Under the pieces are notes generated by a model. It was not told the DNA's origin and did not search any database. It saw nothing but the letters and a program-made list of their open reading frames with translations. The translations under genes and the position numbers were made by a program. Positions 8,395 through 17,587 of a DNA stretch of 64,000 bases are shown one piece after another (position 1 is the stretch's first letter; each line of letters opens with the position of its first letter). The stretch covers positions 744,001-808,000 of the forward strand of contig NZ_CP115921.1 in assembly GCF_040412085.2 (NCBI RefSeq), read 5' to 3'. The DNA comes from Vibrio sp. CB1-14 (GTDB lineage Bacteria > Pseudomonadota > Gammaproteobacteria > Enterobacterales > Vibrionaceae).

Positions 8395-9111
8395 ATGGGA
8401 AGAAGTTTTGAAGTGCGCAAAGCCTCAATGGCGAAGACACAAGGCGCAAAAATTAAAGTTTATTCCAAGTACGGTAAAGAGATTTACGTTGCTGCTAAAA
8501 ACGGTGGTGCCGATCCTGAAATGAACCTGTCGCTTAAGCACCTGATTGCTAAAGCAAAGAAAGATCAAGTTCCAGCGCATGTTATCGACAAAGCGATAGA
8601 CAAAGCCAGCGGTGGTGGTGGTGAAGACTACCAACCAGCACGTTATGAAGGTTTTGGTCCAGGTGGTGTGAGCGTGATCGTTGACTGTCTAACCGACAAC
8701 GGCAACCGTACTTTCCAGGATGTTCGTCAATGCTTCGTTAAGACGGGCGCTAAAATTGGTAGCCCTGGCACCGTAGCACACATGTTTGATCACCAAGCTG
8801 TAATCCAGTTTAAAGGCGACGATGAAGAGTCGGTACTGGAAGCTTTAATGATGGCCGACGTTGATGTGACCGATATCGAGCTTGAAGATGACGTGATCAC
8901 GGTATTTGCCCCTCACACTGAATTCTTCAAAGCAAAAACAGCGCTGACTGCTGAGTACCCAGAACTGACGCTAGATGTAGAAGAAATCACTTTCGTGCCA
9001 CAAACGCACACTGCAATCGCTGGCGAGGACGCGGAGAAATTCCAGAAGTTCCTTGATATGTTAGACGACTGTGATGATGTTCAGCAGGTTTACCATAACG
9101 CTGAGCAATAA
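8395..9111 (+). CDS. YebC/PmpR family protein (YeeN-like)
   Basis: A 238-residue member of the YebC/TACO1 family. Members act as transcription regulators or, as shown for some, aid translation of difficult peptide stretches. The N terminus [20 protein letters not shown] and the family signature [21 protein letters not shown] are present, as is the middle [18 protein letters not shown]. The start with MGRSFEVRK and the single changed residues are typical of the second, YeeN-like paralogue on Vibrio chromosome 2. A clear terminator follows at 9141. Function here is not established beyond the family. Confidence 0.9.
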   Translation: MGRSFEVRKASMAKTQGAKIKVYSKYGKEIYVAAKNGGADPEMNLSLKHLIAKAKKDQVPAHVIDKAIDKASGGGGEDYQPARYEGFGPGGVSVIVDCLTDNGNRTFQDVRQCFVKTGAKIGSPGTVAHMFDHQAVIQFKGDDEESVLEALMMADVDVTDIELEDDVITVFAPHTEFFKAKTALTAEYPELTLDVEEITFVPQTHTAIAGEDAEKFQKFLDMLDDCDDVQQVYHNAEQ

Positions 9112-9140
9112 TTAGGGCACTTTACCCCTAAATAGTGATG

Positions 9141-9172
9141 AAAAGGAGCGAACTTCGGTTGGCTCCTTTTTT
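9141..9172 (+). terminator. Terminator after yebC-family gene
   Basis: aaaaggagc (9141-9149) pairs with gctcctttt (9162-9170) and is followed by more Ts. Confidence 0.88.
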
Positions 9173-9342
9173 GGATCTTGGGGAACGCTAACTCGGTCAA
9201 ATTTACAAAACTCTCCCCACTACCGAGTGTGTGGTTGTTAACACTTTTATCAACCGACACTGCTCGATAGGCACAAAATTTCTTACTGTATGAATGGTCA
9301 GATATCAGGCTAATAACGCAGACAGCAAAAACAATCAATATC

Positions 9343-12300
9343 ATGGACAATACACACACTATGGTCAATGAAGGTCACAAAGTGTTATTTCGTCGCCATC
9401 CCAAGCCGACCATCGGTGTTATTCTACCGATGCTAAGTGGCTTCTACATGGGCGAAATCACCAGCACACTTAGAGCCTACGGTGCGGAACACGGAATCAA
9501 TCTGATATTTCTTCGTGTTGGCCACAATCGCGACTTTGATATTCCCTTTGCTTTTGATCACATCGATGGGCTTATTGTCGTACTGCACGCGTCCGCTAGT
9601 GCATTGGTGGAAAAAGCGGTACAGAGAGGAATACCTGTGATCTCTGTGGCGGCCAGTTACTCCCCATTGGCGGTTGAATCTCTATCGAGTGACCAAGCGA
9701 GTGGCGTAAGCGCGCTGTACGACCACCTAGTTGGGCTTGGACATGTTGATATAGGGTTTTGTGGCGATCTCTCAGTTAACGACGTTAGAATGCGTTTTAA
9801 GGCGTTTCAGAAACGTGCCGAGCGTAATGGTAATGCGATTACGAAACGACACATTCTCAATGTCAGTAATACCGCTTTGCAGGGGGGCAGAGAAGCGTAT
9901 GAGCGCTATTGGCAAGATAATGATCCATGCAGCGCGGTCATCTGTGCCACCGATCATATTGCTGTCGGCCTGATGGAAAGCTTGTCTGAAAACGGCATTC
10001 GCGTTCCCGAACAGGTAGCGATTGTTGGGATTGACAATATTTTCATGGGCGAACGGACGCAGCCAAGATTAACGACAGTGGATCAGCAACTTGAACGCCT
10101 CTCCGTTGCCGCCGTAGAGCGATTGATGATGCGTTTATCAGGTGCACCTTTCGCGAGCGATCTTGGCTTGATTGAGCAGTCCATGGTTGTGCGCCAATCT
10201 TGCGGTGCGACAAGGCCAAGCCACAATCCACACTTTACTATTCGTAATCAATTGCTCAGTCATTCTGAGCGCTCACCCGCTGAACTGCACGAAACACTCT
10301 ATTCACAAGGGCAATCCGGGTTCTCTTCCATCGTGAATGCTAGCTGTTTGTTTGATACACCGGTTGCATGGGCAATCAATGGTGCGAAGTCGGGTATCGA
10401 CAGTTGTGTTGTCGGTTATGCGCACACCGATGGCCGTCACCTCAGTAGCGTTGAACAAGGCATTCACTTTCCGACGGAAACCTTTCCCGTCAGCAGTTTG
10501 TACTCACTCCCTGAGTCATTTGTGATGACCTTACTTTGTGTCACCGATAGGCAAGAGGTTCGCACCGAAGTGATGGCGATTGTAGAGCCGATTGAAGGCC
10601 AGCCTGATCTTGCGAAACTTTCCAGTTATCACAATTACCTCGATATGCTTGCACTGTTCTTGCAGCGTGATTTGCTGTTGCAGAGTTCGCAAAGCCGAGC
10701 GCAGATCTCAAGCGATCTCGCGAATCAATTGCAGGTGGTGAGCCATTCTTCGAACGACGCAATTTGGGATTGGGACTTACTGACTGACAAACTGATATGG
10801 AGTAGCCGGTGGAACGATATTCTCAAGTTCGACAACGGTGAACCGAACACGCAAGTGCTGACCAGTCGCGCATTTTTCGATTTGGTGCACAGCGACGATA
10901 TTGACGATTTAGAGCAGAAATTACTGGCTCAAATCGAGCAAGAAATCCCATTTAAAGTGGAGTTTAGATTGCGACGAACGGATGGTATCTATGTGTGGGT
11001 ATCCTCTACAGGTAAAGTGATTTGCGACAAGTTTAGTCGTCCAGTTCGATTTCTTGGTGCCATGTCGGACATCACTGAGCAAAAGCACTCTGCAGATAGA
11101 ATTCGTCAATTAGCCTATCATGACCCGCTGACTGGGCTTGCCAACCGCCGTATGATGACCGATCGCCTTAAGGCGCATATTGCAGAGAAAACAGAGCGTC
11201 CATTAGCGCTAATGTTGATGGATCTGAACCGTTTTAAGTTCGTCAATGACACCTATGGCCATGATGTGGGCGATGCCTTGCTATTGCATGTCTCCAAACA
11301 GCTCTCAGGAGTTGTGAGACGAAACGATTTGATTGCGAGATTTGGCGGTGATGAGTTTCTATTGATGTGTGATGTAGAGACACCAGCTCAGGCTTTAGAG
11401 CTTGCTAGCCGCATTCTGAGAGCGGTAGAGAAGCCGTTTTTCGTCAATGGCAGTGAGTTCAGCACCCAGGGTAGTTTAGGGATAGCGTTTTATCCTTTTG
11501 ATGCGAATAGCGCGGATGAACTGATTAAAAAGTCCGATATTGCCATGTATCGAGCCAAGCGTTCGAAAAGTCGAAAGGCGGCGCTCTACGACTCGACGCT
11601 GGAGCAAGAAAGTCAGCAACTGCTAACCATTGAGCAGAAACTGCGGCGAGTGATTGGCAATGGCGATCTTGATGTATGGTACCAATCTATCTACAGCTCA
11701 GAAGGAGTAGGGGCGGTCAGTGTTGAAGCACTCGCGCGCTGGAAAGATGAAGACGGGCAATACATTTCACCGCAGCTTTTTATTGGGGTGGCTGAGGAAT
11801 CTGGACTTATCGTTAAACTGAGTGAGTTTGTGCTTAAGCGTGTATGTGAGGATCTAGCAAATAAGTTGATCGATGACGGCATAAGTGTATCGATCAATGT
11901 GAGTTCGAGCTTACTTTGTCGCCCACATTTTGCGATAGAGTTTGTTCAAACCATTCTGTCCCATGAGTTGTCACCGTCTCAGTTTACCGTGGAGATCACT
12001 GAGAGCGTTGCATTGAGTGACTTTGAACAGTGCCTTCGAGCGCTGAACACGCTAAAAACGGCGGGTATTCGTATTTCTCTCGACGATTTTGGTACCGGTT
12101 ACTCTTCACTCTCTATGTTAAAGCAACTCCCTTTAGATGAAGTTAAGATTGACCGCAGTTTTATTGCCGATTTCGAAACCGATTTAGCGCATAGCGCCCT
12201 TGTTGAGTCAGTGATCACCATGTCTCATGCATTTGGCTACGATGTTGTGGCTGAAGGGGTGGAAACCCACGCGCAGTACTTGAAACTCAAGCAGATGAAT

Positions 12301-12381
12301 TGCGATATGTTCCAGGGCTTTTGGTTCGCAAGGCCAGGGCCAATCAGACATGTGGCGCAGCCTTCTTACGCTGATATCTAA
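9343..12381 (+). CDS. LacI-type sensor / PAS / GGDEF / EAL c-di-GMP enzyme
   Basis: A 1012-residue protein predicted to make and/or degrade cyclic di-GMP in response to a ligand. Residues about 20-290 are a LacI/GalR-type periplasmic-binding-fold domain (PTIGVILPMLSGFYMGEI, AVICATDHIAVGLMESL, VAIVGIDNI) without the usual DNA-binding headpiece. A linker region (about 290-460) and a PAS domain with PAC (about 465-585, WDWDLLTDKLIWSSRWNDIL) follow. The GGDEF domain has intact GGDEF at 668-672 and an inhibitory RxxD site (RRND) just before it. The EAL domain has EAL at 795-797, DDFGTGYSS and VAEGVET, so both active sites look competent. There is no signal peptide or membrane segment, so it is cytoplasmic. 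The start at 9343 lacks a clear ribosome site; the ATG at 9361 is an alternative. Confidence 0.92.
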   Translation: MDNTHTMVNEGHKVLFRRHPKPTIGVILPMLSGFYMGEITSTLRAYGAEHGINLIFLRVGHNRDFDIPFAFDHIDGLIVVLHASASALVEKAVQRGIPVISVAASYSPLAVESLSSDQASGVSALYDHLVGLGHVDIGFCGDLSVNDVRMRFKAFQKRAERNGNAITKRHILNVSNTALQGGREAYERYWQDNDPCSAVICATDHIAVGLMESLSENGIRVPEQVAIVGIDNIFMGERTQPRLTTVDQQLERLSVAAVERLMMRLSGAPFASDLGLIEQSMVVRQSCGATRPSHNPHFTIRNQLLSHSERSPAELHETLYSQGQSGFSSIVNASCLFDTPVAWAINGAKSGIDSCVVGYAHTDGRHLSSVEQGIHFPTETFPVSSLYSLPESFVMTLLCVTDRQEVRTEVMAIVEPIEGQPDLAKLSSYHNYLDMLALFLQRDLLLQSSQSRAQISSDLANQLQVVSHSSNDAIWDWDLLTDKLIWSSRWNDILKFDNGEPNTQVLTSRAFFDLVHSDDIDDLEQKLLAQIEQEIPFKVEFRLRRTDGIYVWVSSTGKVICDKFSRPVRFLGAMSDITEQKHSADRIRQLAYHDPLTGLANRRMMTDRLKAHIAEKTERPLALMLMDLNRFKFVNDTYGHDVGDALLLHVSKQLSGVVRRNDLIARFGGDEFLLMCDVETPAQALELASRILRAVEKPFFVNGSEFSTQGSLGIAFYPFDANSADELIKKSDIAMYRAKRSKSRKAALYDSTLEQESQQLLTIEQKLRRVIGNGDLDVWYQSIYSSEGVGAVSVEALARWKDEDGQYISPQLFIGVAEESGLIVKLSEFVLKRVCEDLANKLIDDGISVSINVSSSLLCRPHFAIEFVQTILSHELSPSQFTVEITESVALSDFEQCLRALNTLKTAGIRISLDDFGTGYSSLSMLKQLPLDEVKIDRSFIADFETDLAHSALVESVITMSHAFGYDVVAEGVETHAQYLKLKQMNCDMFQGFWFARPGPIRHVAQPSYADI

Positions 12382-12401
12382 TCAACCTATCTCGAGTTTA
12401 T

Positions 12402-12439
12402 GAAAGCATGATCAAGGTGAATGCCTTGATCATGCTTTC
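12402..12439. repeat. Inverted pair of RctB-type iterons between convergent genes
   Basis: GAAAGCATGATCAAGG (12402-12417) and CCTTGATCATGCTTTC (12424-12439) are a perfect 16-bp inverted repeat with a 6-base loop. Each arm matches the origin iteron. The right arm overlaps the 3' end of the DUF2798 gene. It could act as a transcription terminator, but no T-run follows on either strand. Confidence 0.75.
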
Positions 12440-12672
12440 GACTGTTTGATCGTTTTTGGCTGACAGCACCATGCGGCAAATGCTCGGATTCTTGGCAGTA
12501 CGGTCAGATTCAGTAACAGTGCACATGGCCACGCAACCATAAAACTGCTCGCCCATACGGCAGGCCATTCTGCACTGAAACCCATTTTGTAGCCCGAAAT
12601 GATGCCTGACATCATTGTCGCCATTGTGAGTGACGACAGTAGTGCGGTTAACCAGAATTGTGTTTTGCTCAT
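12430..12672 (-). CDS. DUF2798 small membrane protein
   Basis: An 80-residue inner-membrane protein with two predicted membrane helices (about 7-29 and 38-62) and a short basic tail ending KTIKQSKA. The pattern and length fit DUF2798 family proteins, whose role is unknown. Its last codons lie inside an iteron inverted repeat. Transcription converges on the c-di-GMP enzyme gene and diverges from the LysR gene. Confidence 0.8.
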   Translation of the reverse strand: MSKTQFWLTALLSSLTMATMMSGIISGYKMGFSAEWPAVWASSFMVAWPCALLLNLTVLPRIRAFAAWCCQPKTIKQSKA

Positions 12673-12759
12673 ATTATGTGTCTTCTATTTGTTGCTTGTG
12701 TTTTGATGAGAAAAGTATAAACCTAGTCATTACCTGAAAAAATACGGTTGTTTAGGATT

Positions 12760-13683
12760 ATGGATTCCATATTTGGATACATTGATGACGTTTACTTGTT
12801 TTGTAAAGTCGTCGAGGAGGGCTCTGTACTGGCGGCTGCGAATCGCTTGGGACTCCCTCAGTCGACAGTGTCGAGAAGGATTTCCTCGTTAGAACAAAAG
12901 CTTGGACTAAGACTGCTTGAGAAGCATGGACGTGAGCTTGCGCCGACAGAGGTAGGCAAAATGGCATTCGACCAACTGAGCAGTGGCGTCGAGCAGATAG
13001 AAATCGGGCTAAACAACGTGACGGAGAAAACCGATCTGGTCGCAGGAAGGGTTCGATTAGCGGTACCCCATAGTTTCTACCATTCATTTATTGCACCGAT
13101 TGTGGAACAGTATTTAAAGACCTACCCCAATGTGCATATTGATCTGGCGTTGAATCACGATCAAAGCAAACCAAAAACCGATCGAGAGCTTTTGATCACG
13201 TTTGATACCTCTGACATGGAAGATCTTATTGCCCGTCCACTCTTTACCGCCAAACACGGCTTCTTTGCTAGTGCTTCCTATCTTGATGAGCATGCGCCAA
13301 TTGAAACAATGGAACAGTTAGAGCAAGCCGATTGGCTCACAATTGATGATGCTAGGCGCATCCAAGTGGTCAACGATGGGAGAGTCGTTGGAGATATTGA
13401 GTTGAAACCAAGATTGGTTGTCAATGATATCCAAGCCTTGGTTGATGCTGTCGAGCGCGGGCTTGGAGTGGCGTCATTGCCACTCAAGCACGTGTCGGGA
13501 AACATTAATCTCGTTCATGTTGTTCCTGAATACTACCGTAGTGACCGTCAGGCCTTTTTGGTGTACAAAGGCAGACAGTATCAACCTAAAGCCGTAAAAG
13601 CCCTGATAGAAGCGATTCTTGCAACCGCTCGTCACATGGACACGGCCGTTAATCCGAATCAAATAAACAAGGAGCCGAAATGA
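12760..13683 (+). CDS. LysR-family transcriptional regulator
   Basis: A regulator of about 307 residues. The N-terminal winged helix-turn-helix (about 1-65) reads YLFCKVVEEGSVLAAANRLG...STVSRRISSLEQKLG, and the rest is the LysR substrate-binding domain. I start it at the ATG at 12760 (MDSIFGYIDDV); an in-frame TTG at 12748 is possible, and neither has an ideally spaced ribosome site. Its stop codon overlaps the start of the dehydrogenase gene by four bases (ATGA), so it is co-transcribed with that gene and may regulate it, which is unusual because LysR genes are more often divergent. The effector is unknown. Confidence 0.9.
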   Translation: MDSIFGYIDDVYLFCKVVEEGSVLAAANRLGLPQSTVSRRISSLEQKLGLRLLEKHGRELAPTEVGKMAFDQLSSGVEQIEIGLNNVTEKTDLVAGRVRLAVPHSFYHSFIAPIVEQYLKTYPNVHIDLALNHDQSKPKTDRELLITFDTSDMEDLIARPLFTAKHGFFASASYLDEHAPIETMEQLEQADWLTIDDARRIQVVNDGRVVGDIELKPRLVVNDIQALVDAVERGLGVASLPLKHVSGNINLVHVVPEYYRSDRQAFLVYKGRQYQPKAVKALIEAILATARHMDTAVNPNQINKEPK

Positions 13684-14555
13684 AAGTAAGTTTTATTGGA
13701 CTGGGCGTTATGGGATACCCAATGGCAGGACACCTAGTGAAAGCAGGCTTTGAGGTGTGTGTATTTAATCGCACGACAGAAAAAGCGCAGCGCTGGGCGA
13801 ATGAATACGCAGGACAATATGCAGAGTCAGTTGCGGAATGTGTCAAAGATGCGGATGTTGTGGCTGTCTGTGTGGGTAACGATGATGATGTTCGTCAGAT
13901 GACGACAGCAGAGCAGGGCGCGATCGCATCAATGAAATCGGGTTCGGTGCTCGTTGATCACACTACGACGTCGGCAACCTTGGCTGAAGAATTGGGAGCT
14001 GCATGTGAAAGTGCTGGGATTCGTTTTATGGATGCTCCGGTTTCTGGTGGTCAAGCGGGCGCGGAAAATGGTGTGTTGACCATTATGTGTGGCGGTGACG
14101 CTCAAACCTTCGATGCCCTTCAACCTCTCTTTGATGCTTATGGCAAGTCTTCGGTACTGATGGGAGATGTGGGTCAAGGTCAGCGTGCAAAAATGGTGAA
14201 CCAAGTATGTATTGCTGGCGTGCTTACGGGGCTTTCAGAAGGTTTACTACTGGCTCAAAAGAGTGGCTTAGACATTCCTTCGTTGGTGGATTGCTTGAAA
14301 AATGGTGCAGCAGGCTCCTGGCAGATGGAAAATCGTGCCAAAACCATGGACAAAGACCAATATGATTTTGGCTTTGCCATCGACTGGATGATCAAGGATT
14401 TAGGTTTCTGTCTGGATGAAGCTCAAAAGCAGGGTATAGAGTTGCCATTGACTCTGCAATCTATCGAGCGTTATCGCGCCTTGTCAGAGTCAGGCGAAGG
14501 GCGCTCTGACACGTCGGTATTGTTTAAAGCGGTGCGTGCAGACGCGCACAAATAA
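13680..14555 (+). CDS. 3-hydroxyisobutyrate dehydrogenase-family oxidoreductase
   Basis: A 291-residue beta-hydroxyacid dehydrogenase. The N-terminal Rossmann motif is FIGLGVMGYPMAGHL and the substrate motif DAPVSGGQAGAENG is present. The catalytic lysine is in GQRAKMVNQ. Relatives reduce tartronate semialdehyde or oxidise 3-hydroxyisobutyrate with NAD(P); the exact substrate cannot be fixed. It overlaps the LysR gene by four bases, indicating translational coupling. A parS2 site lies two bases after its stop. Confidence 0.9.
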   Translation: MKVSFIGLGVMGYPMAGHLVKAGFEVCVFNRTTEKAQRWANEYAGQYAESVAECVKDADVVAVCVGNDDDVRQMTTAEQGAIASMKSGSVLVDHTTTSATLAEELGAACESAGIRFMDAPVSGGQAGAENGVLTIMCGGDAQTFDALQPLFDAYGKSSVLMGDVGQGQRAKMVNQVCIAGVLTGLSEGLLLAQKSGLDIPSLVDCLKNGAAGSWQMENRAKTMDKDQYDFGFAIDWMIKDLGFCLDEAQKQGIELPLTLQSIERYRALSESGEGRSDTSVLFKAVRADAHK

Positions 14556-14556
14556 C

Positions 14557-14571
14557 CTTTACAGTGTAAAT
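14557..14571. promoter_or_regulatory. parS2: Second parS2 centromere site
   Basis: CTTTACAGTGTAAAT contains the perfect palindrome TTTACA-N-TGTAAA. It lies between convergent genes, 10.3 kb from the first site, as expected for origin-proximal parS2 clusters. Confidence 0.85.
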
Positions 14572-14612
14572 AGCGTGAGCGGGATGTTGAGAGGCTGTGA
14601 CTTGTCGACTCA

Positions 14613-14999
14613 TCAATCGATGCGACAATTGTCACAGCGCTTTTTGCCTGTTAGCCAGCCCGACACCGTGTAGCGGTGACGGGCAAATTTCAAGTAACAC
14701 CAGTCACATATTGGTTTTAACAGTGGCCAGCGTGTAAAAGCGTAATAGTGTCCTCGGCCGACAAGACGCCATGCTTGATACGTGACGTCTAACCCTTCCA
14801 AAAGTACCCCGTTCTCGTCATAGGCATGCAATCTCTCAGAGGCAGATTTTGGGTCAATGTCTGGGTAGCGTTCAAAGGTCTCAGAGAAAATGTCGACCAA
14901 CTGAATAACATTATCCGTGTCATGCTTCTTCAGAGCGGTCATCTCTTTCACGCAAAGTGGACAGTGACCATCATAAAACAGGATGAGTGATGTCGGCAT
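14613..14999 (-). CDS. DCC-family thiol-disulfide oxidoreductase (DUF393)
   Basis: A 128-residue protein beginning MPTSLILFYDGHCPLCVKEM. The D-G-x-C-P-x-C motif (residues about 10-16) defines the DCC (YuxK/DUF393) family, predicted thiol oxidoreductases with a thioredoxin-like fold. The C-terminal part contains YYAFTRWPLLKPICDWCYLKFARHR and ends with a further cysteine pair. It lies 13 bases downstream of the DUF4344 gene on the same strand, so the two may be co-transcribed. Confidence 0.88.
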   Translation of the reverse strand: MPTSLILFYDGHCPLCVKEMTALKKHDTDNVIQLVDIFSETFERYPDIDPKSASERLHAYDENGVLLEGLDVTYQAWRLVGRGHYYAFTRWPLLKPICDWCYLKFARHRYTVSGWLTGKKRCDNCRID

Positions 15000-15012
15000 A
15001 GAACCTCAATGA

Positions 15013-15777
15013 TTAACTACTGGAATTAGTATCGATATTTAATACTTGCTTCCAGTTGTAATCGATCTCTTGATACGTGGCGATACACTTATCTTTTTGC
15101 TCATCAAGATAGTCTTTTTCAATCTCATCGAGCAGGTTGGCGTGGTTGTCAGGATCGCTACCATAAACTAAGCACAAGGTACTGAAATAGCGCTGCAAGT
15201 CGAAACTGTGCTCGCCAATGTATTCGTAAAAATCATAGTAGTCGGGTCTATCTTCAGACTCAAACGCGAACATGTCTGCGGCACTGATGGTGGCATCGGC
15301 ACCTTGCTCAACGTAATTCAGCATGATGACCGCAGCAAAATTATCAACGGCATCTTCTTCTTTGCCTAAAATAGGAATGCCTTGATCGGCGATGTAAGCA
15401 TGCCCGGCTTCATGAAGTAGAGTGTGGAGTAGAGTGTCGATGGCATCTTGTTGCGCAGGTTTACCAAATCGATTTTGATAGTCATTTTTGGTGAAGTAAT
15501 TGAGAGAATCGGTGTAAAACGCGTACGGCATGTGCACAGTATGCGTTGATGGATCATAGAGGGGACCGTCTTCGCCGCCATATTGGATGGTCAGCGCTTG
15601 ATTGAATGAGAAGTAGTCGTTGGACAGTTCGACTAGCAACTCATTTGCACCGCTTTCTTTGATTGCCTGCTGCGCGGTTTTGTCAGTGGAAGATTGTGGT
15701 TGTTGGTAATTAATAGCGACTTCAGCATACGCCATGTGGGTAAGAAGTAATCCAGTTGCGAGAGCAATTCTTTTCAC
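15013..15777 (-). CDS. DUF4344-type putative secreted metallopeptidase
   Basis: A 254-residue protein with an N-terminal signal peptide (MKRIALATGLLLTHMAYA, cut near residue 18) and an HExxH-like zinc motif in LLHEAGHAY, followed by EEDAVDNFAA, which may supply the third ligand. These fit the DUF4344 family of putative metallopeptidases. It is predicted to act in the periplasm or outside the cell. The substrate is unknown. Confidence 0.82.
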   Translation of the reverse strand: MKRIALATGLLLTHMAYAEVAINYQQPQSSTDKTAQQAIKESGANELLVELSNDYFSFNQALTIQYGGEDGPLYDPSTHTVHMPYAFYTDSLNYFTKNDYQNRFGKPAQQDAIDTLLHTLLHEAGHAYIADQGIPILGKEEDAVDNFAAVIMLNYVEQGADATISAADMFAFESEDRPDYYDFYEYIGEHSFDLQRYFSTLCLVYGSDPDNHANLLDEIEKDYLDEQKDKCIATYQEIDYNWKQVLNIDTNSSS

Positions 15778-16096
15778 AGTAGTCCCTTATTGTTTGTATT
15801 ATTTGTCAAATTAGTCGATCTTGCGAGATTGTGTTACCATCCGGCCTTAACCAGTGTAGTTATTCTTTTGGCCTAAAGCATCTCTCGGTGTCTCAAAGGC
15901 TTCAATACACCCATCGCGAGTCGTTTGGGTTGTCATTATGTCGACGCTTCCTCGGCACTCAAAAAGTTATGGATATAGAAACAAGGTCGTGTGGTGATTT
16001 TGCAGAGATCGCCAGCTATCCTATTTTTACTACACTACAATATCGAATCGAAACCTCATTAAGGAAGATGAGCGATACAGCAAAAAAAGAGGTCAT
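15778..16096. other. Intergenic region upstream of gltS
   Basis: The 319 bases between the divergent DUF4344 gene and gltS should hold both promoters. A short open frame (15831-16100) has no ribosome site or family likeness and I reject it. I see no clear operator. Confidence 0.4.
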
Positions 16097-17323
16097 ATGA
16101 ACAACACCATCTCTGTTGGCACGTTAGAATCTTTTTTGATCGCAATCAGCGTTCTTTTTCTTGGTCACATCATCAACAGTAAGCTACCTGCGCTTCGCAA
16201 GTACAATATTCCAGAGCCCATTGTCGGTGGCTTGATCGTCGCCATCATTATTACTGTGTTGCACTTCAACAATATCAATTTAGAGTTCTCTCTTCCGTTA
16301 CAGAAAACCTTTATGTTGATGTTCTTCGCAACCGTGGGGTTAGCAGCTAATTACACTCAGTTGATGAAAGGCGGTGCCAAAGTCTTTGTGTTCCTGGCGA
16401 TCGCCTCTATTTACATCATTATACAAAACAGTGTCGGTGTTGGCCTTGCCACTATGCTTGGTCTTGAACCTTTGATGGGGTTAATTGCCGGATCTATCAC
16501 TCTTTCTGGTGGTCACGGCACCGGCGCCGCTTGGTCTACGACGTTCACTGAAACTTACGGCATTGCGAATACCCTAGAAATTGCCATGGCTTCAGCTACT
16601 TTTGGTCTCATCATTGGCGGTATTATTGGCAGTCCAGTTGCACAGCGCTTGATAGACAAAAATGATTTTGAGTCAGAATACGGTCGTGGCAATGATACCC
16701 ACGAACGTTTTCCTGAGCTTGTTACTTACAACGAAAATGAACGTGATCGAGTAACTGCTAAAAAAGTGGTTGAGGTTCTGTTTATTCTGCTTATCTGTGT
16801 CACAGGCGCTAAGTATCTACACGAGTGGGTCAACACCTTTGAAATCTCATGGCTGATGATCCCCGACTTTGTTTACGCTCTATTTATTGGTGTGTTCATT
16901 ACTAACGTTTGCGAAGTGACAAAAAGCTATAAAGTGGATGCAGAGACGGTGGATATCCTCGGTACGGTTTCCCTATCTCTATTCCTAGCGATGGCTCTGA
17001 TGAGCTTGCAGTTGTGGAATATCTTTGACTTGGCGATCCCATTCTTAATTATCCTTGGTGTTCAATCTGTCGTTCTGGCTATTTTCGCTTACTACGTTAC
17101 CTTCCGTGTAATGGGTAAAAACTACGATGGTGCTGTGATTGCGGGTGGACATTGTGGTTTCGGCTTAGGTGCGACGCCAACGGCTGTCATGAATATGGGC
17201 TCAATTGTTAACCGCTTCGTCCCATCTCCTCAAGCTTTTATGGTGGTGCCTATTGTTGGTGCGTTCTTTATCGACATCGTTAATCTAGTCATACTTCAAG
17301 GGTTCATTGCTGTGATTGGCTAA
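16097..17323 (+). CDS. gltS: Sodium/glutamate symporter GltS
   Basis: A 408-residue inner-membrane carrier with about ten membrane helices that imports glutamate with sodium. Family signatures include the glycine-rich re-entrant segments GLIAGSITLSGGHGTGAAW (about 130-150) and GGHCGFGLGATPTAVMNM (about 350-370), one in each inverted half. The ATG at 16097 has a good ribosome site (aaaagaggtcat). A strong terminator follows at 17350. Confidence 0.95.
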   Translation: MNNTISVGTLESFLIAISVLFLGHIINSKLPALRKYNIPEPIVGGLIVAIIITVLHFNNINLEFSLPLQKTFMLMFFATVGLAANYTQLMKGGAKVFVFLAIASIYIIIQNSVGVGLATMLGLEPLMGLIAGSITLSGGHGTGAAWSTTFTETYGIANTLEIAMASATFGLIIGGIIGSPVAQRLIDKNDFESEYGRGNDTHERFPELVTYNENERDRVTAKKVVEVLFILLICVTGAKYLHEWVNTFEISWLMIPDFVYALFIGVFITNVCEVTKSYKVDAETVDILGTVSLSLFLAMALMSLQLWNIFDLAIPFLIILGVQSVVLAIFAYYVTFRVMGKNYDGAVIAGGHCGFGLGATPTAVMNMGSIVNRFVPSPQAFMVVPIVGAFFIDIVNLVILQGFIAVIG

Positions 17324-17349
17324 CTCTCTGCTGAACATAGAAAAGTAAT

Positions 17350-17378
17350 AAAAAGTCTCGCTTTTGCGAGACTTTTTT
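17350..17378 (+). terminator. Terminator after gltS
   Basis: aaaaagtctcgc pairs with gcgagactttttt around a short loop (17350-17378), a strong T-tailed hairpin 27 bases after the stop. Confidence 0.9.
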
Positions 17379-17587
17379 CGTTTTTGAGACAACAGCGATT
17401 TAGTTTGGCAGAAAGTTTCATTTTTTTGGCTACTCTGGTATCTAAATGTAAGTACAAAGTAAATTTAATCTGGCAACGCCGCATTCGAACAATAAAGTCA
17501 AGATAGATAACGCGCAGACCAGAAGCAGTTGGCTTGGAACCTATGATCGAACGCCCGGGCGCAAGCGGGTGATTCAAGGAGCAGAAC

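Noticed and set aside
14383..14400. ATGATCAAGG in the dehydrogenase gene as an initiator site
   Set aside because: Same reason; upstream bases (cgactgg) do not match the iteron.
15831..16100. 89-residue frame before gltS
   Set aside because: No ribosome site, no family likeness; it ends inside the gltS start region.
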